Source: Deltaproteobacteria bacterium HGW-Deltaproteobacteria-12
Lineage (GTDB): Bacteria > Desulfobacterota > Syntrophia > Syntrophales > Smithellaceae
DNA length: 64,000 bases
Direction: 5' to 3'
Assembly: GCA_002840565.1 (NCBI GenBank)
Contig: PHBK01000011.1
Location: forward strand, 1-64,000
The notes beneath the pieces are model-generated. The model did not search any database and was not told where the DNA came from. It worked only from the letters and a program-made list of their open reading frames with translations. Below, in pieces: positions 51,357 to 60,975 of the stretch. The position numbers and the translations under genes were made by a program. Positions within the stretch are counted from its first letter, which is position 1. Each line of letters starts with the position of its first letter.

Positions 51357-52106
51357 TTATTTTATCCCTGATGACCGGCGGCGTTGATTGAATATTTCGT
51401 ACTGAATTATCCCGGCGGCAACAGAAACATTCAGGGAATCGAAACTTCGCTGCAGAGGAACAGATAACAAAAAGTCGCATTTCTTTTTCACCAGGGGACG
51501 GATCCCTTTTGCTTCTCCGCCCAACACCAAAGCAACATGGCAGTTAAAGTCCATTTCCTGCAGATTACCGCCACCGTGCGCATCCGCCCCAAATACCCAA
51601 AACTTTTTTTCTTTCAAATAATCGATGGTCTGCGCCAGGTTAGTGACTCTGGCAATGGGCATTTGCTGCGCTGCGCCGGCCGAAGCTTTGACCACTGCAG
51701 CAGTAACGGATGCAGCCCGATCAGCCGGGATTACTACTCCGTTGGCCCCCAGACAATAGGATGTTCGAATTATCGCCCCCAGATTCTGGGGATCCATAAT
51801 GCTATCGAGGATTAAAATCAGGTCAAAGCCAAATTGCGGACTGCGGTTTCCCAGCAAAACATCCCAGCCCGAATAAACAAAAGCGGGGCGGAGTCCCGCA
51901 ACTCCCTGATGATCAGGGTTGCCGACCAATTCATTGAGGTATGGCCTGGTTTGAAATTCAACAGGAATGTTTTTTTGGCGGGCGGCTTCTATAATTTCCA
52001 TCAGGCTTGATCCGCATCTGCCCGACGCCACAATTATCTTTGCCAACTCAGTTTTCGGCTGCCGGAGGAGAATCTTGATCGGGTTTATACCGTAAATTAT
52101 CTCCAT
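51357..52106 (-). CDS. rlmB: 23S rRNA (guanosine-2'-O-)-methyltransferase, RlmB type
   Basis: This 249-residue SpoU-family enzyme uses SAM. It has the N-terminal substrate domain (YGINPIKILLRQP, DHQGVAG), then motif 1 (LDSIMDPQNLGAIIRTSYCLG), motif 2 (VLGGEAKGIRP) and motif 3 (LQRSFDSLNVSVAAGIIQYE), which together form the trefoil knot. Modifies G2251 in E. coli; exact site here is inferred. Confidence 0.9.
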   Translation of the reverse strand: MEIIYGINPIKILLRQPKTELAKIIVASGRCGSSLMEIIEAARQKNIPVEFQTRPYLNELVGNPDHQGVAGLRPAFVYSGWDVLLGNRSPQFGFDLILILDSIMDPQNLGAIIRTSYCLGANGVVIPADRAASVTAAVVKASAGAAQQMPIARVTNLAQTIDYLKEKKFWVFGADAHGGGNLQEMDFNCHVALVLGGEAKGIRPLVKKKCDFLLSVPLQRSFDSLNVSVAAGIIQYEIFNQRRRSSGIK

Positions 52107-52135
52107 ACATTACCCGTAATCTCCACTGCGCTTGC

Positions 52136-52885
52136 CTAAGCGGCAGTCATCCCGGTGGCGATCTCCTGAACAATATTCCGGCAAACTGCCTGGGGATCGG
52201 CTGCTTGCCGAATCGGCCTGCCGACAACTATGTAGTCGGCGCCCAACTTCACGGCCTCCAGGGCGCTGAGAGTTCTTTTCTGGTCATCCTTTACCGTTTC
52301 GAGCGAACTGCGAATGCCCGGGGTCACAATAATAAAATCATTACCCAACTGGCTGCGCAAGGCCTCAATGTCCTGCGGGGAAGCAACAACACCGTCCGCG
52401 CCGGCATCCTTAGCCAGACGAGCCAGATGCAGAACCTGAGCATTGGCGCTTTTTGCAAATCCTATTTCCTGGAGGTCGGCATCATTGAGACTGGTTAATA
52501 CCGTCACCGCCAGAACAATCGGTTTAGTCTGACCGTTTTTTGCGGCCAACGCCTCGACGGCCCGGACTGTTTCCTGAATCATTCTGCTGCCGCCGGAAGC
52601 ATGCACGTTAAACATATCAACACCCAGCTTGACGGCAGATTCGGCGGCACGCGCAACAGTATTGGGAATATCATGAAACTTGAGATCCAAAAAAATCCGC
52701 TGGTTTCTTTGTTTAATGCAATCGACAATTTTCGGGCCGACCGCTGTAAACAACTCCTTGCCGACTTTGAACATGCCGACATGGCCGGACAGGAGCTCAA
52801 TCCATGATAATGCTTCGTCCAGACTTGCGGCGTCCAGCGCAAAGATTAATTTATCGACTGCCTGCTTATTCGAGATATTCTTCAT
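52136..52885 (-). CDS. pyrF: Orotidine 5'-phosphate decarboxylase
   Basis: This makes UMP, the last step of pyrimidine synthesis. The catalytic motif is LDLKFHDIPNT (K-x-x-D), followed by VTVLTSL and TPGIR. I start at ATG 52885, within the rpoZ end (20-nt overlap); the longer frame of 25 more codons lies inside rpoZ. It is 249 residues. Confidence 0.94.
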   Translation of the reverse strand: MKNISNKQAVDKLIFALDAASLDEALSWIELLSGHVGMFKVGKELFTAVGPKIVDCIKQRNQRIFLDLKFHDIPNTVARAAESAVKLGVDMFNVHASGGSRMIQETVRAVEALAAKNGQTKPIVLAVTVLTSLNDADLQEIGFAKSANAQVLHLARLAKDAGADGVVASPQDIEALRSQLGNDFIIVTPGIRSSLETVKDDQKRTLSALEAVKLGADYIVVGRPIRQAADPQAVCRNIVQEIATGMTAA

Positions 52886-53135
52886 CGCCAATGAACTCAG
52901 TATTATCGGGAATTGGTTTGAAATCTTCCTTTGCCCCTTCCAGATATTCCGGATGGGCATAGTTAACCTTGCCTGCGGCTATTTCCCGCAGCGCCAACAC
53001 GACTTCTCTGTTTTTGCTCTGCAGCAGCGGCTTCGATCCTTTTAATAAAAGGCGCGCCCGTTTTGATGCCAGCGATACCAGACCAAACCTCGTCTTGGCA
53101 ACCAGTAAAGAATCTTCCACAGTAATTCTGGCCAT
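52866..53135 (-). CDS. rpoZ: RNA polymerase subunit omega
   Basis: This 89-residue protein opens MARITVEDSLLVAKTRFGLV and contains the omega box (ASKRARLLL, NREVVLALREIAAGKV). It stabilises beta-prime. Placed in the conserved yicC-gmk-rpoZ cluster. Extended acidic C-terminus. Confidence 0.94.
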   Translation of the reverse strand: MARITVEDSLLVAKTRFGLVSLASKRARLLLKGSKPLLQSKNREVVLALREIAAGKVNYAHPEYLEGAKEDFKPIPDNTEFIGDEEYLE

Positions 53136-53165
53136 ATCTTTTAGAACCTCCCTGCAACCATTTTT

Positions 53166-53771
53166 TTATTTAGTCATGAATTTTTTTATTTTACTTCGTA
53201 AATTGCTTCTTTTACACCCTTGGGCAATATAAATCGACAGCAATTGATGGACAGCCGTTTCCAGGTCATTGTTGAAAATCACATAGTCATACCAGGAAAT
53301 TTCTTTCAATTCGCTTTCCGCCTGGGCATATCTGGCCCGGATGACAGCGGATTCTTCATGCCCCCGTCCTTCCAGGCGCAGGAGAAGTTCTTCCCGCGAC
53401 GGCGGCAGAATAAAAACATAGACACCGCCGCGGAATTTTTTTTTAATCTGTTTTGCGCCGCGCGGTTCAATATCCAGCAAAACGGTTGTCCCTTTTGCCA
53501 AAGATTCTTTCATCGTCCTTATGGAGGTGCCATAAAGATGGCCATAGCTTTCCGCCCATTCCGCAAAATCACCCCCGTCCAGACGTTTCTGAAATTCCTG
53601 GCGGGAAATAAAAAAATAATCCTTCCCCTCCACTTCACCGGGCCGCGGCTTTCGTGTTGTATAAGAAACGGAAAATTGAATTTCCGGACAGGCCTGTAAG
53701 AGTCGCCGGCAAATGCTGCTCTTCCCGGTGCCCGATGGCGCGGAAACAACTATAAATTTCCCTTTATCCAT
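53166..53771 (-). CDS. gmk: Guanylate kinase
   Basis: This 201-residue kinase converts GMP to GDP. Walker A SAPSGTGKSS, the GMP-binding SYTTRKPRPGEVEGKDYFFIS (TTRKPRPGE) and LLDIEPRGAKQIKKKF are present. The terminus is basic. It lies 3 nt after yicC. Confidence 0.95.
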   Translation of the reverse strand: MDKGKFIVVSAPSGTGKSSICRRLLQACPEIQFSVSYTTRKPRPGEVEGKDYFFISRQEFQKRLDGGDFAEWAESYGHLYGTSIRTMKESLAKGTTVLLDIEPRGAKQIKKKFRGGVYVFILPPSREELLLRLEGRGHEESAVIRARYAQAESELKEISWYDYVIFNNDLETAVHQLLSIYIAQGCKRSNLRSKIKKFMTK

Positions 53772-53774
53772 AAT

Positions 53775-54653
53775 TTACTCTATATTTTGCGCCTGTTCGC
53801 GCAGTTTGCTGAGCTCGCTCTTTGCTTCAATCACCTGACGGGCGATTTCCGCGTCGTTACTTTTCGATCCGATCGTATTAATTTCCCGGTTCATTTCCTG
53901 CAGGAGGAAATCAATCTTTTTGCCTTCCGCCTCCGCACTCTGCAGCAACGTAACAAACTGGCCAATATGACTGTGCATCCGCACTATTTCCTCTGTTATA
54001 TCGCTCTTATCGGCAAGTATGGCCGCTTCCTGGGCCAGCCGCGCTTCATCTATAACACATCCGGCGGTAAGTTCCTTTATTCTTTCCGCCAAACGCCTTT
54101 GATATTCAAGAATAACTTGCGGCGATCGGGCATTGATCGTCTCCAGGATACCCTTGATTAAATCCAGCCGCTGCTTCATATCCTGATAAATAGCTAAGCC
54201 TTCCTCCTGCCTCATCGAGACCAGCATATCCAGCGCTTCTTCCAGGGCAGCGGCAATCTTTATTAAAACATCCGGCTGAATTTCAGTTTCGGCAGGCTGG
54301 GAAAAAATATCCCGAAAGCCAACCAGAGTTTTCAGTCCAATTTCCTCCGTCAGGCCCAGCTCATTTTTCAGGCGCTGCAAAGCGGCAAAATAATTCCGGG
54401 CAATATCCAGGTTCACCATCGTCTCCGCGGCGCTGGTGCTCGCTGCTTCCAGACGGATAAAAACCTCCACCCTTCCCCGCTTTATCTTCTCGCCGATTTT
54501 CTTTTTAAATTCCAATTCCAGAGGGGACAGAGCCTGCGGCATGCGCAAAGATATTTCCAGAAAACGGTGATTGACAGATTTAAATTCCACAACAATATTT
54601 CTGTCCTGCCCCGTGGTCTCCACACGCCCGTAGCCTGTCATGCTTTTGATCAT
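53775..54653 (-). CDS. yicC: YicC family protein (putative endoribonuclease)
   Basis: This 292-residue protein starts MIKSMTGYGR and has the family motifs FKSVNHRFLEISLRMP and KIDFLLQEMNREINTIGSKSNDAEI (LLQEMNREINTIGSKS). E. coli YicC is an endoribonuclease; the activity here is by homology. It is next to gmk, the usual arrangement. The spacer upstream contains the family II hairpin element. Confidence 0.93.
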   Translation of the reverse strand: MIKSMTGYGRVETTGQDRNIVVEFKSVNHRFLEISLRMPQALSPLELEFKKKIGEKIKRGRVEVFIRLEAASTSAAETMVNLDIARNYFAALQRLKNELGLTEEIGLKTLVGFRDIFSQPAETEIQPDVLIKIAAALEEALDMLVSMRQEEGLAIYQDMKQRLDLIKGILETINARSPQVILEYQRRLAERIKELTAGCVIDEARLAQEAAILADKSDITEEIVRMHSHIGQFVTLLQSAEAEGKKIDFLLQEMNREINTIGSKSNDAEIARQVIEAKSELSKLREQAQNIE

Positions 54654-54689
54654 TTTTTACACCTGATAGCTTTCTTAAAAAAACATTCT

Positions 54690-54794
54690 GGTTCCCGAAT
54701 AGCTTCATTCGATAAATTCGCTTTCGGGATCAATTCCACTTACGCCTCAAGCTCCGCCAGGCTCGCTTTCAGCAAGTGTCATTGACTTTAACTG
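54690..54794 (-). repeat. Hairpin repeat family II, copy F (encodes DUF4416 C-terminus)
   Basis: The minus strand carries the same ordered blocks as copy E at 16293-16392. It ends with the stem CCCGAAAGCGAA...GCTATTCGGG. The blocks AAAGTCAATGACAC and TTGCTGAAAGCGAG coincide with the final codons of the DUF4416 gene, whose stop codon is inside the element. Confidence 0.8.
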
Positions 54795-55304
54795 CAATAA
54801 GTATGCTGCTCTTATTTTATCGAGCATTGCCAGCTGCTTTTCATCTGCGTAGTCCGGATATGTCCACGGCAAAGAACAAAATTTCTTGTTCTGGTAGAAC
54901 AACGTCAAATCGGCGTAAATACCATCGCGTAAATAAGGCCTGTGTGCATAACCTTTTCCGGTAGCCAGAATCAGATGGCTTTTGGATATATAACCGGGGT
55001 CAATATTGACCTGCCGCCGGCCGTCGAGCGTAAATGCGTTTTCGATATCATTGGTGGCCAGCTTAATATCCGGCAGCAACTCGGGCCTTACCAGTTTCTC
55101 CATGGACAAAAAACGCCGGACTAAATTTTCGCCCATTTCCCGGCGGTAATAATCCGTATAATCAAAAAGCACCGGGTCGCTGATAAAATCAGGTTGTCCG
55201 TAGTATGCGGTCAACTTTGCTATGGTTTCATCCAGTTTCGGAACTGTTGCCGCAATAACACTGAAGATTAATTTTACCGGTTCAGCGGAAGTCGGTTTGC
55301 TCAT
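54747..55304 (-). CDS. DUF4416 family protein
   Basis: This 185-residue protein shows the family features FDYTDYYRREMGENLVRRF (TDYYRREMG), NIDPGYISKSHLILATGK, and YADLTLFYQN, FPWT-like SLPWTYPDY. DUF4416 has no known role. The last residues (SMTLAESEPGGA) are encoded by a hairpin repeat element. It overlaps rfaE1 by 4 nt, so the two are translationally coupled. Confidence 0.85.
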   Translation of the reverse strand: MSKPTSAEPVKLIFSVIAATVPKLDETIAKLTAYYGQPDFISDPVLFDYTDYYRREMGENLVRRFLSMEKLVRPELLPDIKLATNDIENAFTLDGRRQVNIDPGYISKSHLILATGKGYAHRPYLRDGIYADLTLFYQNKKFCSLPWTYPDYADEKQLAMLDKIRAAYLLQLKSMTLAESEPGGA

Positions 55305-56290
55305 AAAACTCGTATTAACTCTTCCTGCGAAACTGTAGCGGTTCCCACTTTACCGACCACAATGCCGGCGGCCTGGTTGGCCAGACAGGTTGCTTCCTGA
55401 AGATTGGCTTTGGACGCCAGACTTAAGGCAAGCACACCGATCACCGTATCCCCCGCACCCGTAACATCATATATCTCTTTGGCCTGAGCAGAAAAGTAAG
55501 TATGGGTTATCTCCTCTCCTCTTTCGAAGAGACTCATGCCTTCTTCGCCCCGGGTAATCAGCAGCGCCTGAAAATTATATTTTTTTAAGAGCGTTTCCCC
55601 GACCTGCCTCAGATCATTCTGACCGTTTATTTCCATCCCTGCAGCACGCTGCGCCTCGTGGTGGTTGGGAGTAATTACATAAGCCCCTTCATAGATGGAA
55701 AAGTCGCTTTGCTTGGGATCGAGGCAGATGTATATTTTTGCATCCTGCACAATTTTTCTGATTCCCCCGATCAGTTCCCTCGAAACCACACCCTTACTGT
55801 AATCGGAAACAACAACCGCGCCAATTTTTTTTTGCAGTGATTTTACATACTCCAGTATTTTCCTGGTGCTGGCCGGGGGAATCGGGCTTCTGCTTTCTTT
55901 ATCAAAACGCACCATCTGCTGGCCATGGGCAACGATTCTTGTTTTTAAAGTAGTCGGCCGCCCTTTTTCGACAACTATGCCGTCGGTTTCAATTTCCCGC
56001 TGCTGCAATTCCGCAAGCAGCCTTTTTCCGCTGTTGTCGGAGCCAATAACTCCGGCCACATAACCTTTGCCGCCCATAGCGTAAATGCTGTTGAGCACAT
56101 TAGCGCAGCCGCCGAGCAAAATGCTGTCTTTTTGCACATCCACAACCGGAACAGGCGCTTCCGGAGAAATCCGGGATACCTTACCCCAGATAAAATGGTC
56201 AACCATTATATCTCCGACCACCAAAACTCCCGCCCTTTGGAAATTGTCGATTATTTCCAAAGCTCTTTTTCTTTTTAAAACACTTTGCAT
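55301..56290 (-). CDS. rfaE1: D-glycero-beta-D-manno-heptose-7-phosphate kinase
   Basis: This 329-residue PfkB/ribokinase-family enzyme makes heptose bisphosphate for the LPS inner core. Motifs are VVGDIMVDHFIWG, SPEAPVPVV, GGCANVLNSI and DVTGAGDTVIG with the catalytic aspartate. It matches the N-terminal half of HldE; the adenylyltransferase half is not attached, so it must be separate. It implies an LPS outer membrane. Confidence 0.93.
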   Translation of the reverse strand: MQSVLKRKRALEIIDNFQRAGVLVVGDIMVDHFIWGKVSRISPEAPVPVVDVQKDSILLGGCANVLNSIYAMGGKGYVAGVIGSDNSGKRLLAELQQREIETDGIVVEKGRPTTLKTRIVAHGQQMVRFDKESRSPIPPASTRKILEYVKSLQKKIGAVVVSDYSKGVVSRELIGGIRKIVQDAKIYICLDPKQSDFSIYEGAYVITPNHHEAQRAAGMEINGQNDLRQVGETLLKKYNFQALLITRGEEGMSLFERGEEITHTYFSAQAKEIYDVTGAGDTVIGVLALSLASKANLQEATCLANQAAGIVVGKVGTATVSQEELIRVL

Positions 56291-56443
56291 TGTCCTGAAA
56301 CCTGCGGCGTAAATGATTTATTTCCACAAATGAAAAAAGCGCCGGCAGCGCTTAAACTATCAAAAAGTTTCGCGATGTTATTACCAAGGGCGATATTTGT
56401 CAAATATTTTCTATGCTTTTCATGTTCATTTTAATATTCATTA

Positions 56444-56472
56444 TTGACTTCATTAGCATAATCAAGTAAAAA
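56444..56472 (+). promoter_or_regulatory. Candidate promoter for plsC-ftsK-rimO
   Basis: TTGACT (56444-56449), 17 nt, TAAAAA (56467-56472), in the divergent spacer between rfaE1 and plsC. It starts the plus-strand group. The -10 is weak. Confidence 0.4.
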
Positions 56473-56507
56473 TTTACCAATAAATTTCATGCCCAAGGAA
56501 TAATTCG

Positions 56508-57263
56508 ATGATACGTTCTGCGCTGCTTGTGACATTGGGTGTCGCCATTACCGGGTTTATCTCCTTTTGGTGTATCATTATATCTATTATTCCGAATTCC
56601 GAAAACAGAATTCATAAGATAGCCAAACTCTGGGCGAGAATACTACTCTTTATATCCAACACGAAAGTGGAAGTAATAGGCAAAGAAAATATAATCTACG
56701 GCAAACCGCAAATTTTTATGGCCAACCATCAAAGTGATTTTGATATCTTTATTGCCCTTGGCCATATACCCGGTCAATTCCGATGGCTGGCCAAAAAGGA
56801 ACTGTTCGCCATTCCTATTTTCGGCGCAGCCATGAAAACTGCGGGATATATTGAAATAGACAGGGGAAATCACGAAAAGGCAATGCAGAGCCTGGATGAA
56901 GCGGCGCTGCGCATCCGGGAAGGAAAATCAGTAATGTCCTTCCCCGAAGGAACAAGAAGCGCCGACGGCGAAATCAAGGCCTTTAAACAGGGGATATTCC
57001 ATCTGGCCATTAAATCCGGCGTACCGATTATTCCTGTATCAATTATCGGCAGCGGGAAGATCATGCCCAAAAGATCTCTAAAAGTTACCCCGGGCCGGGT
57101 GAAACTGATCATCGGCAAACCCGTTGAGGTAAAAAGCTATACTGTTGAAAACAGGCACGAACTGATCGAAAAGGTTAAAAAAGTCATTATGACCAACTAT
57201 GACTACTGGAGAGAGACCGACACGTCAGTCATTAAAGATATGGAAGAAAAAACTTCTGCTTAA
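56508..57263 (+). CDS. plsC: 1-acyl-sn-glycerol-3-phosphate acyltransferase
   Basis: This 251-residue inner-membrane enzyme makes phosphatidic acid. It has an N-terminal TM segment, NHQSDFD (catalytic H73 and D78), and FPEGTRS at about residue 145. AAGGA lies 9 nt before the ATG. Confidence 0.94.
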   Translation: MIRSALLVTLGVAITGFISFWCIIISIIPNSENRIHKIAKLWARILLFISNTKVEVIGKENIIYGKPQIFMANHQSDFDIFIALGHIPGQFRWLAKKELFAIPIFGAAMKTAGYIEIDRGNHEKAMQSLDEAALRIREGKSVMSFPEGTRSADGEIKAFKQGIFHLAIKSGVPIIPVSIIGSGKIMPKRSLKVTPGRVKLIIGKPVEVKSYTVENRHELIEKVKKVIMTNYDYWRETDTSVIKDMEEKTSA

Positions 57264-57304
57264 CCTTTTTCTCCAATGCAATATTAATTCATGAACGGCC
57301 AGTA

Positions 57305-59530
57305 ATGGAACAAAAGCAAGCTGATAACAAGCGAATGCGAGAAATCAAGGGTGCAGTATGCCTCGCCTTGGCTGTTTTTCTGCTTTTGTGCCTGATCTCC
57401 TACCATCCGTATGATCCCGTCCCTTTTGTCAAGTTTGTCGCTCCCGATATTCAGAAAATTCATAATGTTACCGGCATTGTTGGCTCCTATTTGGCCGGCT
57501 GGTTGATCAATCTGTTCGGAATCAGTGCCTTTTTTCTACCATTAATTCTCTTGTTTTGCGCTTTTCAGTATTTTTTCCGAGCAGAGTTTAAGCTCAGCAA
57601 AAGCAACTTATCAGGCATTGTTTTGTTTGCCGTCTCCTTTGCCGGCTTGATGACCGCAATTGTTAAAACAGCCACAGTTCATGGAGTAAAATTAAAAGTC
57701 GGCGGATCAATCGGCGCGGCGGCAGTCCAGATATTGCTGGGCTATTTTAATATTGCCGGCACATATATCCTTTTGATTCTGATTTTAATTGTATCACTGA
57801 TCTTAATGATCGAAGTTTCCCTGATTACAGCTGCTGGAAACATATCCCAAAGTTCCTGGAGCATTTTTCAAAGAATTAAAGCCAGGATTTCCGCCCTTAT
57901 TTCTCTGGCCATCAGCAAAATGAAGGTAGAGAGCAAACCCGAGCCGATTATTGAAGACAAAGAGGTCGTACCTAAAAAAGCGAAAATTAAAAAAGTTGAA
58001 CAGACGCATTTTGATTTCTCCAAAGCTGACGGCAAGTTTCAGCTGCCGCCGTTTACCCTGCTGACGGAATCTCAGCAAAAAGACACCCGCATCAAGCGGG
58101 ATCATCTCATCACCAATTCCCGCATTTTGGAAAAGAAGCTGGCTGATTTCGGCGTGGAAGGACGCGTGGTGGAAGTAACGCCCGGCCCGGTAATCACGAT
58201 GTATGAACTGGAACCGGCTCCCGGAGTGAAAATCAATAAAATAACCAACCTTTCCGATGATCTGGCGCTGGCACTGATGGCGCCGAGCATCCGGATTATT
58301 GCACCCATCCCGGGCAAATCGGTGATCGGCATTGAAATACCAAACCTGAAAAGAGACCAGGTCTTTCTCAAAGACGTACTCGACAACGACTCTTTCACGA
58401 ACTCTTCCTTACGCCTGCCGATTGCTCTGGGCGTGGATTTTGTGGGCACACCGGTAATCGCCGATTTAACAAAAATGCCGCACCTGCTCATTGCGGGAAC
58501 CACCGGCTCCGGTAAAAGCGTCGCCCTCAACGCGATGATCTGCAGTATCCTTTTTAAAGCCCTGCCCGATGATGTTAAATTTCTCATGGTTGACCCCAAA
58601 AGGCTGGAATTATCCTCTTATGAAGGCATCCCGCATTTAATGCATCCGGTAGTCGTTGATCCTAAAAAAGCCTCGCAGGTATTGCGCTGGACTGTGGAAG
58701 AGATGGAAAGGCGCTACCGCATCATCAGTGATCTGGGAGTAAAAAGCATCGATTCCTACAATGAGCTGCTCCTGAAAAATCCGAAAGGCAAGGCGGCCGC
58801 CAGAGAACTCGACCGCATAGAGAACGACGACAGTTTCGGAGCGAGTACGGATAAGCACAGTCAGCAGATAAACCATGTGCGGCTTCCTTATATAGTCGTG
58901 ATAATTGACGAACTTGCCGATCTGATGATGGTGGCGTCGCGCGATGTGGAAGAATCGCTGACTCGTCTGGCGCAAATGGCCAGGGCGGCCGGAATCCACT
59001 TAATCATCGCGACGCAAAGGCCATCGGTCGATGTCATTACCGGCCTGATCAAAGCCAACTTCCCGACGCGCATTTCCTTTCAGGTTTCTTCCAAGATAGA
59101 TTCCCGCACGATTATCGATCAGCCGGGCGCCGAGCTGCTGCTGGGTTCCGGCGACATGCTTTTTATTCCGCCGGGCACCTCCAAACTCGCCCGCATCCAC
59201 GGAGCTTATGTTTCCGATGATGAAATTGCCCGCATCGTTGATTTTATTAAAATTCAGGCCCAGCCGGCATATGACGCCTCCATTGAAAATTTTGCCCTGG
59301 AAGCAGCCCAGGATAAACAAAATGAAGAAGATTTCGATGTAAAATATGATGAGGCGGTGGCCCTCGTCGGGGAGCTGGGACAGGCATCAATCTCCCTTGT
59401 GCAGCGTTACATGAAAATCGGCTACAATCGCGCAGCACGCATGATCGAACAGATGGAACGCGAAGGAATCGTCGGCCCGTCCGACGGCGCCAAACCAAGA
59501 AAAGTGCTCATCAGAAAGTTGCCCCCGTGA
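57305..59530 (+). CDS. ftsK: DNA translocase FtsK/SpoIIIE
   Basis: This 741-residue septal translocase clears and pairs chromosome termini. Four N-terminal TM segments (to about residue 180), a short linker, then the motor with Walker A GTTGSGKSVALN near residue 398, Walker B IVVIIDELADLMM, and ATQRPSVDVITGLIKAN. The C-terminal gamma winged helix (GQASISLVQRYMKIGYNRAARMIE in parts) reads the polar KOPS-type sites. The linker is much shorter than in E. coli, as in most bacteria. Confidence 0.96.
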   Translation: MEQKQADNKRMREIKGAVCLALAVFLLLCLISYHPYDPVPFVKFVAPDIQKIHNVTGIVGSYLAGWLINLFGISAFFLPLILLFCAFQYFFRAEFKLSKSNLSGIVLFAVSFAGLMTAIVKTATVHGVKLKVGGSIGAAAVQILLGYFNIAGTYILLILILIVSLILMIEVSLITAAGNISQSSWSIFQRIKARISALISLAISKMKVESKPEPIIEDKEVVPKKAKIKKVEQTHFDFSKADGKFQLPPFTLLTESQQKDTRIKRDHLITNSRILEKKLADFGVEGRVVEVTPGPVITMYELEPAPGVKINKITNLSDDLALALMAPSIRIIAPIPGKSVIGIEIPNLKRDQVFLKDVLDNDSFTNSSLRLPIALGVDFVGTPVIADLTKMPHLLIAGTTGSGKSVALNAMICSILFKALPDDVKFLMVDPKRLELSSYEGIPHLMHPVVVDPKKASQVLRWTVEEMERRYRIISDLGVKSIDSYNELLLKNPKGKAAARELDRIENDDSFGASTDKHSQQINHVRLPYIVVIIDELADLMMVASRDVEESLTRLAQMARAAGIHLIIATQRPSVDVITGLIKANFPTRISFQVSSKIDSRTIIDQPGAELLLGSGDMLFIPPGTSKLARIHGAYVSDDEIARIVDFIKIQAQPAYDASIENFALEAAQDKQNEEDFDVKYDEAVALVGELGQASISLVQRYMKIGYNRAARMIEQMEREGIVGPSDGAKPRKVLIRKLPP

Positions 59531-60879
59531 AGGTGACCAAGCCAAAAACAATTTATATCATCAGCTTAGGCTGCCCGAAGAATTTGATTGATTCGGAAGT
59601 AATGGGCGGGCTGCTCAGTCAGTCCGGCATGCAAATCGTTCCCCGCCGGGAACTGGCTGATATCGTCATTGTCAATACGTGTGCATTTATTAATCCGGCC
59701 AAGGAAGAAGCTCTTGAAGAGATATTGCTGCTCGGCCGCGAAAAAAAAGAAGGCAGCCGTCAATTTCGTCTTGTCGTCGCGGGATGTCTGGCGCAGCGCT
59801 ACGGTCAGCAGCTTCTCGCGGAGATACCCGAAGTTGATTTATATATCGGCACGGGAGAAGTAGGCAATATTACGGCGCATGTAAACTCGCTTGCGCACCG
59901 GGATGCAAAGCGTGCCGCCATTATCACCAAACCTGATTTTTTAATGACTTCGCAGCATGCACGGGTTCTGTCCAATGCCTCTGTGAGTGCTTATCTAAAA
60001 ATTTCCGACGGCTGTTCCAATCGCTGCTCTTACTGTGTCATTCCAGCCATCCGGGGCAAAGCCCGCAGCCGAAAGCCGGACGACATCCTGCGGGAGGCGT
60101 CAATGCTGGCAACCCGGGGCATTCGGGAAATCATTATCACCGGACAGGACACCACAGCTTACGGCAAGGATTTACCGGGCCGCCCTCGACTGTCTGATCT
60201 GTTGACCGATATGACCAAGATAAAGGGAATTGACTGGATACGGCTTCTCTATGCCCATCCGGCTCACCTTACTCCGGAAATGATAAAATCTCTGGCCGGC
60301 AATGAGAAAATCTGCCGCTATCTTGATTTGCCTGTTCAACACATCGACGAGCATATTTTAAAAGCAATGAACCGCAATGTCACCGGCACCCATATTAAAA
60401 AAATCATTGCTCAAGCCAGAGAGATTATTCCCGATATCGCCCTGCGCACATCAATCATTGTTGGTTTTCCCGGGGAGACGCAAAAAAGATTCGAAAGGCT
60501 GCTCGAGTTCATTATCGAGACAAGGTTCGATCACCTCGGCGTTTTTCCCTATTCGCGGGAAGAAGGTACCAAGGCTGCTCTGCTTGCTGCAAGAATTTCG
60601 GAGGCGGAAAAAGAACGCCGCCGCGACATTATCATGCAGGAACAGGCGGCAATTTCGAATAAAATAAATCAAAGTTTGATCGGCACCACCTGCGAAGTTT
60701 TGATTGAAGGGAAAAGCGAGCGCAGCGATTATGTATATACCGGCCGCTGCCGCCGGCAGGCCCCCGAGATTGACGGCATGACCTACGTTCAAGGCAGGCA
60801 AGCAAAAACCGGCGCCATCGTCCAATGCAAAATCATTGACGCCGATGATTACGACCTTTTTGCCCGAATCATTGATTAA
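59527..60879 (+). CDS. rimO: Ribosomal protein S12 methylthiotransferase RimO
   Basis: This 450-residue radical SAM enzyme adds a methylthio group to an aspartate of S12 (rpsL is at 32396). N-terminal UPF0004 domain with SLGCPKNLIDSE, NTCAF and AGCLAQR gives the auxiliary cluster cysteines; CSNRCSYC at about 163 binds the SAM cluster; a C-terminal TRAM domain follows. The GTG start overlaps the ftsK stop as GTGA, so it is translationally coupled. Confidence 0.95.
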   Translation: MKVTKPKTIYIISLGCPKNLIDSEVMGGLLSQSGMQIVPRRELADIVIVNTCAFINPAKEEALEEILLLGREKKEGSRQFRLVVAGCLAQRYGQQLLAEIPEVDLYIGTGEVGNITAHVNSLAHRDAKRAAIITKPDFLMTSQHARVLSNASVSAYLKISDGCSNRCSYCVIPAIRGKARSRKPDDILREASMLATRGIREIIITGQDTTAYGKDLPGRPRLSDLLTDMTKIKGIDWIRLLYAHPAHLTPEMIKSLAGNEKICRYLDLPVQHIDEHILKAMNRNVTGTHIKKIIAQAREIIPDIALRTSIIVGFPGETQKRFERLLEFIIETRFDHLGVFPYSREEGTKAALLAARISEAEKERRRDIIMQEQAAISNKINQSLIGTTCEVLIEGKSERSDYVYTGRCRRQAPEIDGMTYVQGRQAKTGAIVQCKIIDADDYDLFARIID

Positions 60880-60975
60880 ATTAATTAAGAGATTGCTGCT
60901 TAATTGTCATTTGACAAGCAACTCTACTTTAAATATAGTTCAATCCATTCTCAATAGAGACAAGGTCCTAATTCA

